Assembly: GCA_016200225.1 (NCBI GenBank)
Contig: JACQFD010000009.1
Coordinates: forward strand, 29,670-93,669
Length of the DNA: 64,000 nucleotides
Direction of reading: 5' to 3'
From: Planctomycetota bacterium
GTDB lineage: Bacteria > Planctomycetota > UBA1135 > JACQFD01
Positions 1-7,554 of the stretch are shown piece by piece. The notes beneath the pieces were generated by a model that worked only from the letters and a program-made list of their open reading frames with translations, was not told the DNA's origin and made no database searches. Position 1 is the stretch's first letter. Every line of letters starts with the position of its first letter. A program made the position numbers and the translations under genes.

Positions 1-276
1 ATCGCGCGCCTCCGCGCGGAGGCGGACGGAAAATTTCCCGAAGACGTCACGGCGTTTCGTCCCGAAATGGCGGTCCACGGACGTTACAGAAAGCCCTGCC
101 CGGATTGCGACACCGAAATACAAAGAATCCGGCACGCGGACAATGAAATTAATTATTGTCCGCGATGCCAGACGGGCGGAAAGCTGCTCGCCGACCGTTC
201 GCTCTCGCAATTGTTGAAAAGCGACTGGCCGAAAACGATCGACGAACTCGAGACGCGGCGGGGGAGACTCCCGTGA
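1..276 (+). CDS. mutM: Formamidopyrimidine-DNA glycosylase (Fpg/MutM family), C-terminal part
   Basis: The reading frame is open from the first base of the window, so the gene begins upstream and only its last 91 codons are present. The visible part is the helix-two-turn-helix tail and zinc finger of Fpg/Nei base-excision repair glycosylases: a Y-x-R-x-x-x-PC-x-x-C segment, then about 17 residues later a YCPRCQ segment, giving the four zinc-binding cysteines that contact DNA. About 35 residues follow the usual family end at the CxxCQ motif, slightly longer than typical. The family removes oxidised purines such as 8-oxoguanine. The catalytic N-terminal proline lies outside the window, so Fpg versus Nei-type specificity cannot be decided. 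It converges on the gene at 280-2269 with only three bases between stops. Confidence 0.85.
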   Translation: MARLRAEADGKFPEDVTAFRPEMAVHGRYRKPCPDCDTEIQRIRHADNEINYCPRCQTGGKLLADRSLSQLLKSDWPKTIDELETRRGRLP

Positions 277-279
277 TAG

Positions 280-504
280 TTACTTTTTCTCGAATCTAAA
301 ATAATCGAGACCGAACATGTAGCCGGCGATCGCTTTGTCGTTCTTGCCGACGATCTCGACCGTCAGCGTGTGTTTGCCCCTGCCGAGCGGCAGCTCCGAT
401 AATTTAATATCTCCCGAAGCGATCACGCCGTTATTGTAACCGTCGAACGGCGCGCCGGTTTTCGCGCCGTCGACGTAGAATTGTACAATTCCATAATCGG
501 CGGC
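280..504 (-). pseudogene. Out-of-frame C-terminal remnant of the DUF2961/GH172 gene
   Basis: Reading the minus strand one base out of register from the main frame gives 74 sensible residues ending in TAA at 280-282. They include a segment reading Y-G-I-V-Q-F-Y-V-D-G, a glycine-rich turn, and a final segment F-G-L-D-Y-F-R-F, the beta-rich tail expected for DUF2961 proteins. It joins smoothly to the main frame if one A is dropped from the A4 run at 505-508. It has no start codon of its own and is not an independent gene. Confidence 0.8.
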
Positions 505-2269
505 TTTTCGTTAACTGTGCGCGCAGCGCGTACGCCCCTTCTTCGTTCAGTTCGAAGGGAATTTCCAATTTCGCGCCGGGTTTGGCGCGCGTCCACCACA
601 TTTGTTCGTCGCGGCTCCACGCTTCGCCGAACCCGGAGAGATCCTGCGTTTCGATTTTGCCGGCGGAGACTTTTGCAATATTTATAAACGATTCGCCTTC
701 GAGGCCGTCGGCGAACTTCTTTACAGTTGCCGGCATGTCGCGCGGAACGCGCGCCGCGGCGGGAGGCATCGGAGGCATTGAATCGACCGCGCCCGCCGGA
801 GCATACCAATAACCGACGCTCGCGTAGTCGACTTCGGTATTGGCCCAATGCCATACTTCGAGATCGAATAGTAATTTATGATGAAATGGAATCGACTCGC
901 CGATTTCGAATCTGTTGACCGATGTAAATCCGCGGTTGCCCGGGCCGTCGCAGCGGCTCTGGCTGTGGAACGCCCCCTGAAAAACGCGCGGATCGCACCA
1001 TGCATAACTAAAAAAGTCCTCCGTACCGGTGCCGAACGTGCTCGGAAACGATTCGCCGTCGACGTACGCGTGCTCGTCGCCTTCGCCCCACCACGCGCGG
1101 ACGGGATTCCGCACCGAAAGCGAAGTTCCTACAAATCGTCCGGGTCCCGCCGCATTTATAATAATAAAATCCGAGCGCGGGATGGTTTTTAAATGAACTT
1201 CCTGATGATATTTAGCATGGAATCGCAGGGCGGGCAGCCGCAGTACCGTTTCGGCGGCGATCGAATATTTGATAGAAATCGGTTCCCGGCTATCGTTTAC
1301 GATTCGGATCGCCGAACCGGGCTCGAACGGAATCGGAAAACGGCACCAGCCACCGGGGCCGTCGACGCCCATCGGAAAGGTCCGATATTTCGTAAAATCC
1401 GGCGCCGTTCCGAAGAAATCGCCGAAGGGCACGTCGACTTCGGGCGTCTCGGAACCGGCACAAATCATTTGTATTCGCGTCGATCTTAACAAATCGCGGC
1501 GCGCTCCGAACGCCGGTTCGAAGCGCATCCAGCGAACCATCGTTCGATCTTCGAACGGGAGTTCGGACTTCGAACGCGGGTCTATAATCATATTTCCGGC
1601 GCGGAGCGGAACGCCGTCCGGCGCGGCGGGAGGCGCCGCGAGTTTCGCCTGCGTTTCGGCGAGCGCCGCGCATTGTAATATTTCCTTTCGAAACGTCGGC
1701 ACGCGCGTGTCCTTATCGAAGAGCCGGACGTTTACATGATAATAAAAGTCATGCTTCGTCGCGGTGATTTTCAAATGTTTCGAAAACGGAAACGGAACAT
1801 GACAATTCCAGCCGGAGCCGCGCAGGCCGCAGATCGGCTCGAGAAACGGCGCTTTTTTTCCAGAGGTTAGATCCGCGAACGGAATGACGAATCCGGCGGT
1901 TTTTTCGCCGTCGAAATAAAACTTCAAATCGCCCGCGTCGTTCGCGTTCGCCGACCAGATGCGCACGGCCGCTCCCGGGCCCTCGACGTCGACCATCACC
2001 CATTCCGTGCCTCCATCGTTTTTTTCTTCGCGCAAGAATTGTCCCGCGTCTCCGTTCGCGTACCAGGCGTTCGGATCGCTCTTACCTTTTCCGCTCGCGC
2101 GATCGTAACTGGAAAATTGTATACATCGCTCGTCCTCGGACGGAAGGTCCGCGAGCCAGTCGAGATTCGCGAGATCGCGCGTCAGCCGGTCGAATGTATA
2201 TTCCGGATATTGTTTGCCCGGGATCTGGAACGCCAGCGTCGCGAGCATCGCGGTGAATATTGTAATCAT
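431..2269 (-). CDS. Secreted DUF2961 / GH172-family protein, frameshifted near its 3' end
   Basis: A hydrophobic N-terminus (about residues 1-15) looks like a signal peptide, so the protein is probably exported. The body matches the DUF2961 family, now glycoside hydrolase family 172, whose studied members act on fructose- or arabinose-containing glycans. Characteristic stretches include a GTGTEDFF segment and the following FHSQ region. The substrate here is unknown. From about residue 588 the frame becomes arginine-rich and unlike a protein end. One extra base in an AAAA run (plus-strand T run 505-508) switches frame, and the natural C-terminus continues in the other frame to a TAA at 280-282. 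Repaired length would be about 662 residues. The frameshift is either a mutation or a base-calling error in this copy. Confidence 0.8.
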   Translation of the reverse strand: MITIFTAMLATLAFQIPGKQYPEYTFDRLTRDLANLDWLADLPSEDERCIQFSSYDRASGKGKSDPNAWYANGDAGQFLREEKNDGGTEWVMVDVEGPGAAVRIWSANANDAGDLKFYFDGEKTAGFVIPFADLTSGKKAPFLEPICGLRGSGWNCHVPFPFSKHLKITATKHDFYYHVNVRLFDKDTRVPTFRKEILQCAALAETQAKLAAPPAAPDGVPLRAGNMIIDPRSKSELPFEDRTMVRWMRFEPAFGARRDLLRSTRIQMICAGSETPEVDVPFGDFFGTAPDFTKYRTFPMGVDGPGGWCRFPIPFEPGSAIRIVNDSREPISIKYSIAAETVLRLPALRFHAKYHQEVHLKTIPRSDFIIINAAGPGRFVGTSLSVRNPVRAWWGEGDEHAYVDGESFPSTFGTGTEDFFSYAWCDPRVFQGAFHSQSRCDGPGNRGFTSVNRFEIGESIPFHHKLLFDLEVWHWANTEVDYASVGYWYAPAGAVDSMPPMPPAAARVPRDMPATVKKFADGLEGESFINIAKVSAGKIETQDLSGFGEAWSRDEQMWWTRAKPGAKLEIPFELNEEGAYALRAQLTKSRRLWNCTILRRRRENRRAVRRLQ

Positions 2270-2318
2270 GATATTCTTAAGGTTCGGCCTCGGAATGATA
2301 ATATTATAAAAAGAATGT

Positions 2319-3287
2319 TTATGTCGGCGATTCGGTCGCGTCGGCGCGGTCGGCCGCCGCGCCCATGCGGCGACGGCGGCGTTCCGCCGCCTTGTCGGGC
2401 GTGGTCGCGAAGCGGTCGTGCATCCAGACCCACTGGTGCGGATTCGCGCGGATTTTCGCCTCGAATCGCTCCGCCCACGCGCGCGTCAAACGTAATATTT
2501 CGCTTTTTTTATCCTTTATATTTGGATCGGGCATGACCGCCGGTTCGAACGTTAAACAATAACGATCGCCCGAAGATATCATATATGCGGTGAGCAGCGG
2601 CGCGTTCGCCATGACCGCGAGATGCGCGGGACCGATCGGCGTCCACGCCGGTTTGCCGAAGAATGGTACGAATTCGCCCGCCGCGCGCTTGCTGTCGAGA
2701 TCCGGAAGCAATCCTACAATTCCGCCGGATTGTAACGTTCGCAGAATCGCGCGCGGCTGCCGCAGCGCGTCGAGCGTTTCGACTCCCGCGCGCGCGCGCA
2801 TGCCGACGAGTTCGCGCGCGAGGCGGGGATTCTTGGGGCTCCGCCCGACGACGGCGCCGCGATAGCCGCGCGCGGCGAGGTGGGCCGGAAAAAGCTCCCA
2901 ATTACCGAAATGCGGCGTGACGACGACCGCGCCGCGTCCCGCCGCGAGCGCGCGGTCGAGGAATACTAATGTTTCATCTGTATAAACGGCGCGTGCGGCG
3001 AGGGCCGGGCCGTTTTTTTGATAATCGACCCATTCGGAGAGCATGCGGCCGATGGCGCGCGCGTTGGCGCGGCGGATTTCGCGGCGGAAACCGGGCGCGA
3101 CCGCATCGCCGAATGCGATGCGCAGGTTCTTGCGCGCGATCCCGTCGAATACTAACGATCCGGCGACGCGCGCCGCCCCCGAGAGCAGCCACGCGCGCGC
3201 GCGCGACGGCAGCACGCGGAGCGCCGAAACGGCGACTTTCAGCGCCAGCCACTCTGAGAAATACTTGATCGAACGGGCGGTTCTCAA
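2319..3287 (-). CDS. lpxL: Lauroyl/myristoyl acyltransferase of the LpxL (HtrB) family
   Basis: The protein (322 residues) belongs to the bacterial lipid A secondary acyltransferase family, inner-membrane enzymes that transfer a fatty acyl chain to Kdo-lipid A precursors. The HxxxxE catalytic motif is present as HFGNWE at residues 126-131. A conserved G-G-I-V-G-L-L-P-D-L-D segment and an F-F-G-K-P motif follow, as in the family. The start chosen is TTG at 3287, the only start-like codon that keeps the whole N-terminal amphipathic segment; no clear ribosome binding site precedes it. The last 20 residues are arginine-rich and probably disordered. It is divergent from lptF with about 40 bases between starts, linking synthesis and export of LPS. 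Confidence 0.85.
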   Translation of the reverse strand: MRTARSIKYFSEWLALKVAVSALRVLPSRARAWLLSGAARVAGSLVFDGIARKNLRIAFGDAVAPGFRREIRRANARAIGRMLSEWVDYQKNGPALAARAVYTDETLVFLDRALAAGRGAVVVTPHFGNWELFPAHLAARGYRGAVVGRSPKNPRLARELVGMRARAGVETLDALRQPRAILRTLQSGGIVGLLPDLDSKRAAGEFVPFFGKPAWTPIGPAHLAVMANAPLLTAYMISSGDRYCLTFEPAVMPDPNIKDKKSEILRLTRAWAERFEAKIRANPHQWVWMHDRFATTPDKAAERRRRRMGAAADRADATESPT

Positions 3288-3330
3288 TTCGGAAGTTTTG
3301 CCGCGGGTCCGTATTTCATAACATCAAACC

Positions 3331-4506
3331 GTGCGTCTCGAACGCCACATTCTGAAAGAACTGCTCGTCAACCTCGTCTTCGCGACGGCGGTGCTCTATT
3401 TCGTATTCACGATCGGGGTCGTGATCAAACTGTTTTCGACGCTCGAGGTGCCGTTCAACGTTTCGATCAAACTCGCGCCGATCGGGCTGCTCATGCAGTC
3501 GGAATTGTTGATTCCGCTCTGTTTTTTGGTGGCCGTATTATTTACATACGGCCGGCTGTCGGCCGAAAATGAATATATCGCCACGCAGGCGTGCGGCGTG
3601 CATCCGGCGCGCACGCTCGCGCCGATGTTACTGATCGGAATCGCGATTTGTGTATTGCAAGGATGGCTGCTCGCGTTCGTCGTGCCGGAATTGTGGTTGA
3701 AACATAATAAAATTCTCGCCGACCGCGCGATCGAGGCGCTCATGAGCCTCGAACCGTCGCGCAACGAATTCGAAGCGAAGCAATACGGATTCTTTATGAC
3801 GTGGAAACGTCGCGACGGAAATTATTTCGAGGACGTTTTTTTAGATATTAAAGATAGACAGGACGGCGACGCGGCGGCGAAAGCGCCCGCGCCGGTCGCC
3901 AACGCGGCGGCGGATCCGGAGGCGGAGGCGCAGGTGTTGAAAGGAATCGCAAAAAGCGTGGAAATCCAAATCGACCACGACGCGATCCGTCTCGAAATTC
4001 GCGGATTCCGAACGGCGCTCAAGAGCGCGATCAGCGAAGCGGGCGCGTTCGAATTTATATTAAATACAAAGGAAAGATCGAATCTGCGGCCGCGTCCAGA
4101 ATTGTTAACATCCGACGTGTTGATCGAACAGACGCTGCGCGCCGAAAATCGCGTGCGCGCGGCGGGAACTCCGGCGGGCGGCATCGAGAAGCGGCTCGTC
4201 GAATTCGATAAAACAAATATTCGCCGGTTTTGGTATGAAGCGAACCGGCGCGTGGCGTGGAGTTTCGCGGCGCTGCTTTTCGGAGCGCTCGGCGCGCCCA
4301 TCGCGATCTGGCTGCGGCGCGGCACGCGCCTCGCGGCGATCGTCGTGGCGCTCGGCATTTTGTTTACATTATATTTTCCGTTTTCAAAAGCGGGCGACGC
4401 GCTCGCCGCGTATCCCGGCATTCCGGTTGTCGTTTGCGCGTGGATGGCGACGGCGGTCGCGGGCGTCGTTTCCATACTATTCTTCGTCCGGCTCGTGCGC
4501 CGATGA
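3331..4506 (+). CDS. lptF: LPS export permease LptF (YjgP/YjgQ family)
   Basis: This 391-residue membrane protein has the YjgP/YjgQ architecture: three hydrophobic segments before about residue 125, a large periplasmic beta-jellyroll region (about 130-300) and three C-terminal membrane segments. The opening L-E-R-H-I-L-K-E-L pattern and the T-x-A-C-G-V-H-P loop after the second membrane segment are typical. With LptG it forms the membrane part of the LptB2FG transporter that extracts LPS from the inner membrane. The periplasmic region carries an alanine/proline-rich insert around residues 178-195. The start is GTG at 3331. Its stop overlaps the ATG of the next gene, so the two are translationally coupled. 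lptF versus lptG naming between the pair is by order only. Confidence 0.85.
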   Translation: MRLERHILKELLVNLVFATAVLYFVFTIGVVIKLFSTLEVPFNVSIKLAPIGLLMQSELLIPLCFLVAVLFTYGRLSAENEYIATQACGVHPARTLAPMLLIGIAICVLQGWLLAFVVPELWLKHNKILADRAIEALMSLEPSRNEFEAKQYGFFMTWKRRDGNYFEDVFLDIKDRQDGDAAAKAPAPVANAAADPEAEAQVLKGIAKSVEIQIDHDAIRLEIRGFRTALKSAISEAGAFEFILNTKERSNLRPRPELLTSDVLIEQTLRAENRVRAAGTPAGGIEKRLVEFDKTNIRRFWYEANRRVAWSFAALLFGALGAPIAIWLRRGTRLAAIVVALGILFTLYFPFSKAGDALAAYPGIPVVVCAWMATAVAGVVSILFFVRLVRR

Positions 4507-5624
4507 TCCGCCGTCTCGATCGTTATGTATTGAAAGTGTTCGTCGCGTCGCTCGCGGCGGGACTGCTGTTCGCGGCCGGAATGTTAATATTAACCGACCA
4601 ATTTCAACATTTTGACGACATGCTCGAGGCGCCGCGGAAACTGCGCGAACGCGGCCACCCCGAGGCGGCGGCGCAAGTGTTTACAAATGCGCTCCGGTTT
4701 TATGCTTATGAAATCGCGATCCGCTTCTTTCAATATTGTCCATTTGTAACGTTTTTCGCGGCCGTGTTCACCGCCGCGCGGCTCCACCGGACCAACGAAA
4801 CCATAGCAATCCTCGCGAGCGGCACGAGCATGCAGCGCGCATTCCTGTCCGTATTCGTCGCAGCGGCGGCGATCGCCGGCGGCCAACTTGCGTTCCGCGA
4901 ATGGCTGTTGCCGACGCTCGCGCGGGATCAGGCGGTGCTGAGGTCGATCTTGATCGAACACGATGTTAATAATACCGCGAAGGATTTGTCGGTCGTCGAC
5001 GCGCTTTCGAATCATTACACTTTCGATATATACGATCGCAACGCGCGGACGGGACGCGGGTTCTCGGCGTACGCGCCCGACGCAAAAGTTTATAAAAACA
5101 TCACGGCGCGCGAACTCGCGTTCACCGGCAGCCCGAACGCGTCCGGAGCGAGACTTACCAATGGACGTTACTATTCGGTGACGCGCGAAGGATCGCGCAC
5201 GGGCGAGCCCGCGGCGATCGCCGAGCTGCCGGGCGAATTCGTCATCAACGCCGCGGACTGCGAACTTGCCGCGCGCGCGAAAGAGGACGCGGAATATTTA
5301 TCCATTTCCGAATTGGATATGTTGGCGCGCCGCACGCCGAATATCGCTAAATATCAAATATCGCTGCATCAGGCGTTCACGCTCGCATTTGCTAATTTTC
5401 TGTTGCCCTTATTAGGCCTGCCCTGCGTGCTGCGCGCCGACCGGCGCTCGACGCTCGAAGGCGCGTTGTTCGCATTTGTATTATGTGTATTTTATTTCGC
5501 CGCGACGCTCTTTTGTTTCCAACTCGGCCGCGACGGCGACTGGAGCACGGTCTTCGCGGCGTGGCTGCCGACGGTGGTGTTCGGGAGCCTCGGAATTGTC
5601 CTTTTCGAGAGCATGCGGACGTAG
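4503..5624 (+). CDS. lptG: LPS export permease LptG (YjgP/YjgQ family)
   Basis: The 373-residue product is the second YjgP/YjgQ permease. It starts R-R-L-D-R-Y-V-L-K-V-F, has three N-terminal hydrophobic segments, a T-I-A-I-L-A-S-G-T-S loop equivalent to the A-x-G loop of LptF/G proteins, a periplasmic domain, and C-terminal membrane helices beginning near F-L-L-P-L-L-G-L-P. The start was placed at the ATG that overlaps the lptF stop (ATGA), although the frame is open further upstream inside lptF, because family N-termini begin here. It partners LptF in LPS transport. The gene contains a good example of the window's AT islands: consecutive TTA ATA TTA codons around 4581-4590. Confidence 0.85.
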   Translation: MIRRLDRYVLKVFVASLAAGLLFAAGMLILTDQFQHFDDMLEAPRKLRERGHPEAAAQVFTNALRFYAYEIAIRFFQYCPFVTFFAAVFTAARLHRTNETIAILASGTSMQRAFLSVFVAAAAIAGGQLAFREWLLPTLARDQAVLRSILIEHDVNNTAKDLSVVDALSNHYTFDIYDRNARTGRGFSAYAPDAKVYKNITARELAFTGSPNASGARLTNGRYYSVTREGSRTGEPAAIAELPGEFVINAADCELAARAKEDAEYLSISELDMLARRTPNIAKYQISLHQAFTLAFANFLLPLLGLPCVLRADRRSTLEGALFAFVLCVFYFAATLFCFQLGRDGDWSTVFAAWLPTVVFGSLGIVLFESMRT

Positions 5625-5749
5625 CGGGGGGCGCGGTTGAAACTTTTGGAGTCCGCGCGCGTAGATGGGGAGTCGGATGTACGACTCAAGCGGCGATGGC
5701 ATCGAAAACACATGAATATGGCGCCACTGGCGGCTCGCGCGGAGCGCGA

Positions 5750-7015
5750 ATGCGGTGTTATCAAATAGACCGTGCCTTCGCGGTGCGCGTAAAGTTTATC
5801 ATATTAATGATGCTCGCGACGGCGGCGCCCGCCAACGCGCAAACGAGCAGGCCCGCGTTCTTTAATTATTCCAGCGAACGTGGAATTGTTTGCGAATCCG
5901 ACTGGCACGTGGACGCGCCATGGACGGATCATTTGGGAACGACGCTGATCGATTCGATCGACATCGATAAGGACGGCGTTCCCGATGTTATTGTAACTGC
6001 GCTCAATGGTAGTGTTGTAAGTTACGATTGTCCAAGTTACGTCGCCGTCTTTTCCGGTGCGACGCACAGGAAAATCTGGCAATCCGACGGCGACGACAAT
6101 TTCGGAATTTCGATCGCGGCCCTCGGCGACGTCGATCGCGATGGAATCATTGATTTTGCCGCGGGCGCACCTCGATATAAGGATTGGAACGGTCGAATTA
6201 TTATTATATCCGGGAAAGACGGCCGGCGGATCAAAGAAATTGAAGGATGTCCGGGTGCAATGTTAGGAACATACTCCTGCGGACTGGACGACCTTGACGG
6301 CGACGGATGTAACGATTTTGCCGCCGGCGGCATGGACGATTCCGTAGTATTATATTCATCTCGAATATTAAAGACAATCCGAACGCTTCCCATCGGAGGT
6401 TGTCCAACGTCGATAAATGATATGGACGGCGACGGACACGCCGACGTCTGCGTTCTGAGTTCCACCGGGGATTCCGGCAAAGTATGTGTATTTTCATCGA
6501 TGACGGGAAAACTACTGCCGGGCATGTATTCCACCGACGTAAAATCCGGCGAAAAGAGCGAAAAGTGGTTTGGATGCATCGCCGCCGCCGTCAAGATCTC
6601 CGACAAGACTGAATTGTCGTTCATCGTCGGCGATCTGCGCGGTCAATTGCATTTCTTCGGAGGAAAAGACGCGACGTGGAAAAAAAGCATTTGTTATTGT
6701 TCGGATTTCAAGCAATTCGGGAGGGTCTTGTTCTGTAAATTGGAGGATTGCGACGGCGACGGCGTCGATGACCTCGCGATAAGTTATCAAACTGCGGGCG
6801 ACGGATCGTTTATTACGATTCTATCGGGGGCGAACGGCGATGAATTAGGCAAGATAACACTGGAGCCCGGAGTACGCGTCCGGAGTCTCGCGAGACATCT
6901 CGGCAAATCGTCCGCGTTCCCACAACAAATCGCCGTCGGCCTGGGACCCCTCCCGGCAAGTTCGGCGGGGCGGGTTGCAATTATATCGATCGGTCCGAAA
7001 GGGCAGAAAAAATAA
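5750..7015 (+). CDS. Secreted FG-GAP/integrin-alpha-like beta-propeller protein
   Basis: After a hydrophobic signal region ending near an A-N-A-Q cleavage site, the protein carries repeated calcium-binding loops of the D-x-D-x-D-G type (for example DIDKDGVPD, DVDRDGIID, DLDGDGCND, DMDGDGHAD, DCDGDGVDD). These define FG-GAP/VCBS repeats that fold into a beta-propeller. A role at the cell surface or outside the cell is likely, but no enzymatic activity is indicated. Cysteines are unusually frequent for the family. The ATG at 5750 is preferred, though the frame is open upstream into lptG and a GTG about 30 bases downstream would also leave a complete signal peptide. It is followed after 5 bases by the 7021 gene. 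Confidence 0.7.
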   Translation: MRCYQIDRAFAVRVKFIILMMLATAAPANAQTSRPAFFNYSSERGIVCESDWHVDAPWTDHLGTTLIDSIDIDKDGVPDVIVTALNGSVVSYDCPSYVAVFSGATHRKIWQSDGDDNFGISIAALGDVDRDGIIDFAAGAPRYKDWNGRIIIISGKDGRRIKEIEGCPGAMLGTYSCGLDDLDGDGCNDFAAGGMDDSVVLYSSRILKTIRTLPIGGCPTSINDMDGDGHADVCVLSSTGDSGKVCVFSSMTGKLLPGMYSTDVKSGEKSEKWFGCIAAAVKISDKTELSFIVGDLRGQLHFFGGKDATWKKSICYCSDFKQFGRVLFCKLEDCDGDGVDDLAISYQTAGDGSFITILSGANGDELGKITLEPGVRVRSLARHLGKSSAFPQQIAVGLGPLPASSAGRVAIISIGPKGQKK

Positions 7016-7020
7016 TATCG

Positions 7021-7554
7021 ATGCATCGCCGCTTCGCATTGAATAAGAAACTCGTCCGCGTACTCTTAATCATAAGCGGATTGACCGCCGGCGCCATTAC
7101 CGCCACGGCCGCGACGTGGAGCGCGCGCGGCCACGTAAAGCCGTTTTGGGCGCTCCATTTTTATGATATGTCGTTTCGGCCGGAGGCGTGGAGGAGAAGC
7201 GGCGTCGACGGTTGCGCCGGGTATACGACAAGAATGAAAATGATGTGCGATTTGTTAAAAACGCACCGATTGGTGGGAATGCGGGAGAAGCTGGTCGAGA
7301 AATTGTTAGGTCGTGCGAACGAATATCGGATTCACGAAGGAAAGTTTCAGTCGCTCTATCAGCTCGAATCGGGCTCGGACAATAAATATGACAATTATAA
7401 AGTCATCGAATTCGAATTCAACGAAAACAGCAATGGCATCGTAACCGCCGTGCGCGTCATGGTGGCGAGCGACGACCACGATCATTGGCCGTTGCTTTGG
7501 GAGCGAACCGCGAGTACGCCTTGGGGCGACAGCAGGCCGGCATCCGAAAAATGA
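7021..7554 (+). CDS. Small membrane-anchored protein with a BamE/SmpA-like segment (copy 1)
   Basis: A 177-residue protein with one N-terminal hydrophobic segment (about residues 10-31) followed by a soluble domain. The segment L-V-G-M-R-x-K-L-V-E-K-L-L-G resembles the G-M-x-x-x-x-V-x-x-L-L-G helix of BamE/SmpA-fold lipoproteins, but there is no lipobox and I do not claim that function. It is clearly a paralogue of the gene at 9569-10120: both share S-A-x-G-H-V-x-P-F-W-x-L-H-F-Y-D, the TRMKMMCDLL-type helix, the V-I-E-F-E-F-N-E strand and the W-E-R-T-A-x-T-P-W-G-x-S-R-P-A end. Its stop overlaps the ATG of the large repeat protein that follows, so the two are probably made together. Confidence 0.65.
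   Translation: MHRRFALNKKLVRVLLIISGLTAGAITATAATWSARGHVKPFWALHFYDMSFRPEAWRRSGVDGCAGYTTRMKMMCDLLKTHRLVGMREKLVEKLLGRANEYRIHEGKFQSLYQLESGSDNKYDNYKVIEFEFNENSNGIVTAVRVMVASDDHDHWPLLWERTASTPWGDSRPASEK

Noticed and set aside
423..854. Arginine-rich minus frame opposite and inside the DUF2961 gene
   Set aside because: Different frame of a recognisable gene, compositionally typical of a shadow frame, no domain.
5481..5764. Minus-strand open frames opposite the lptG end and the following spacer
   Set aside because: Their translations are arginine/serine-rich mirror products of GC-rich coding DNA, with no family character; lptG on the plus strand explains the region.
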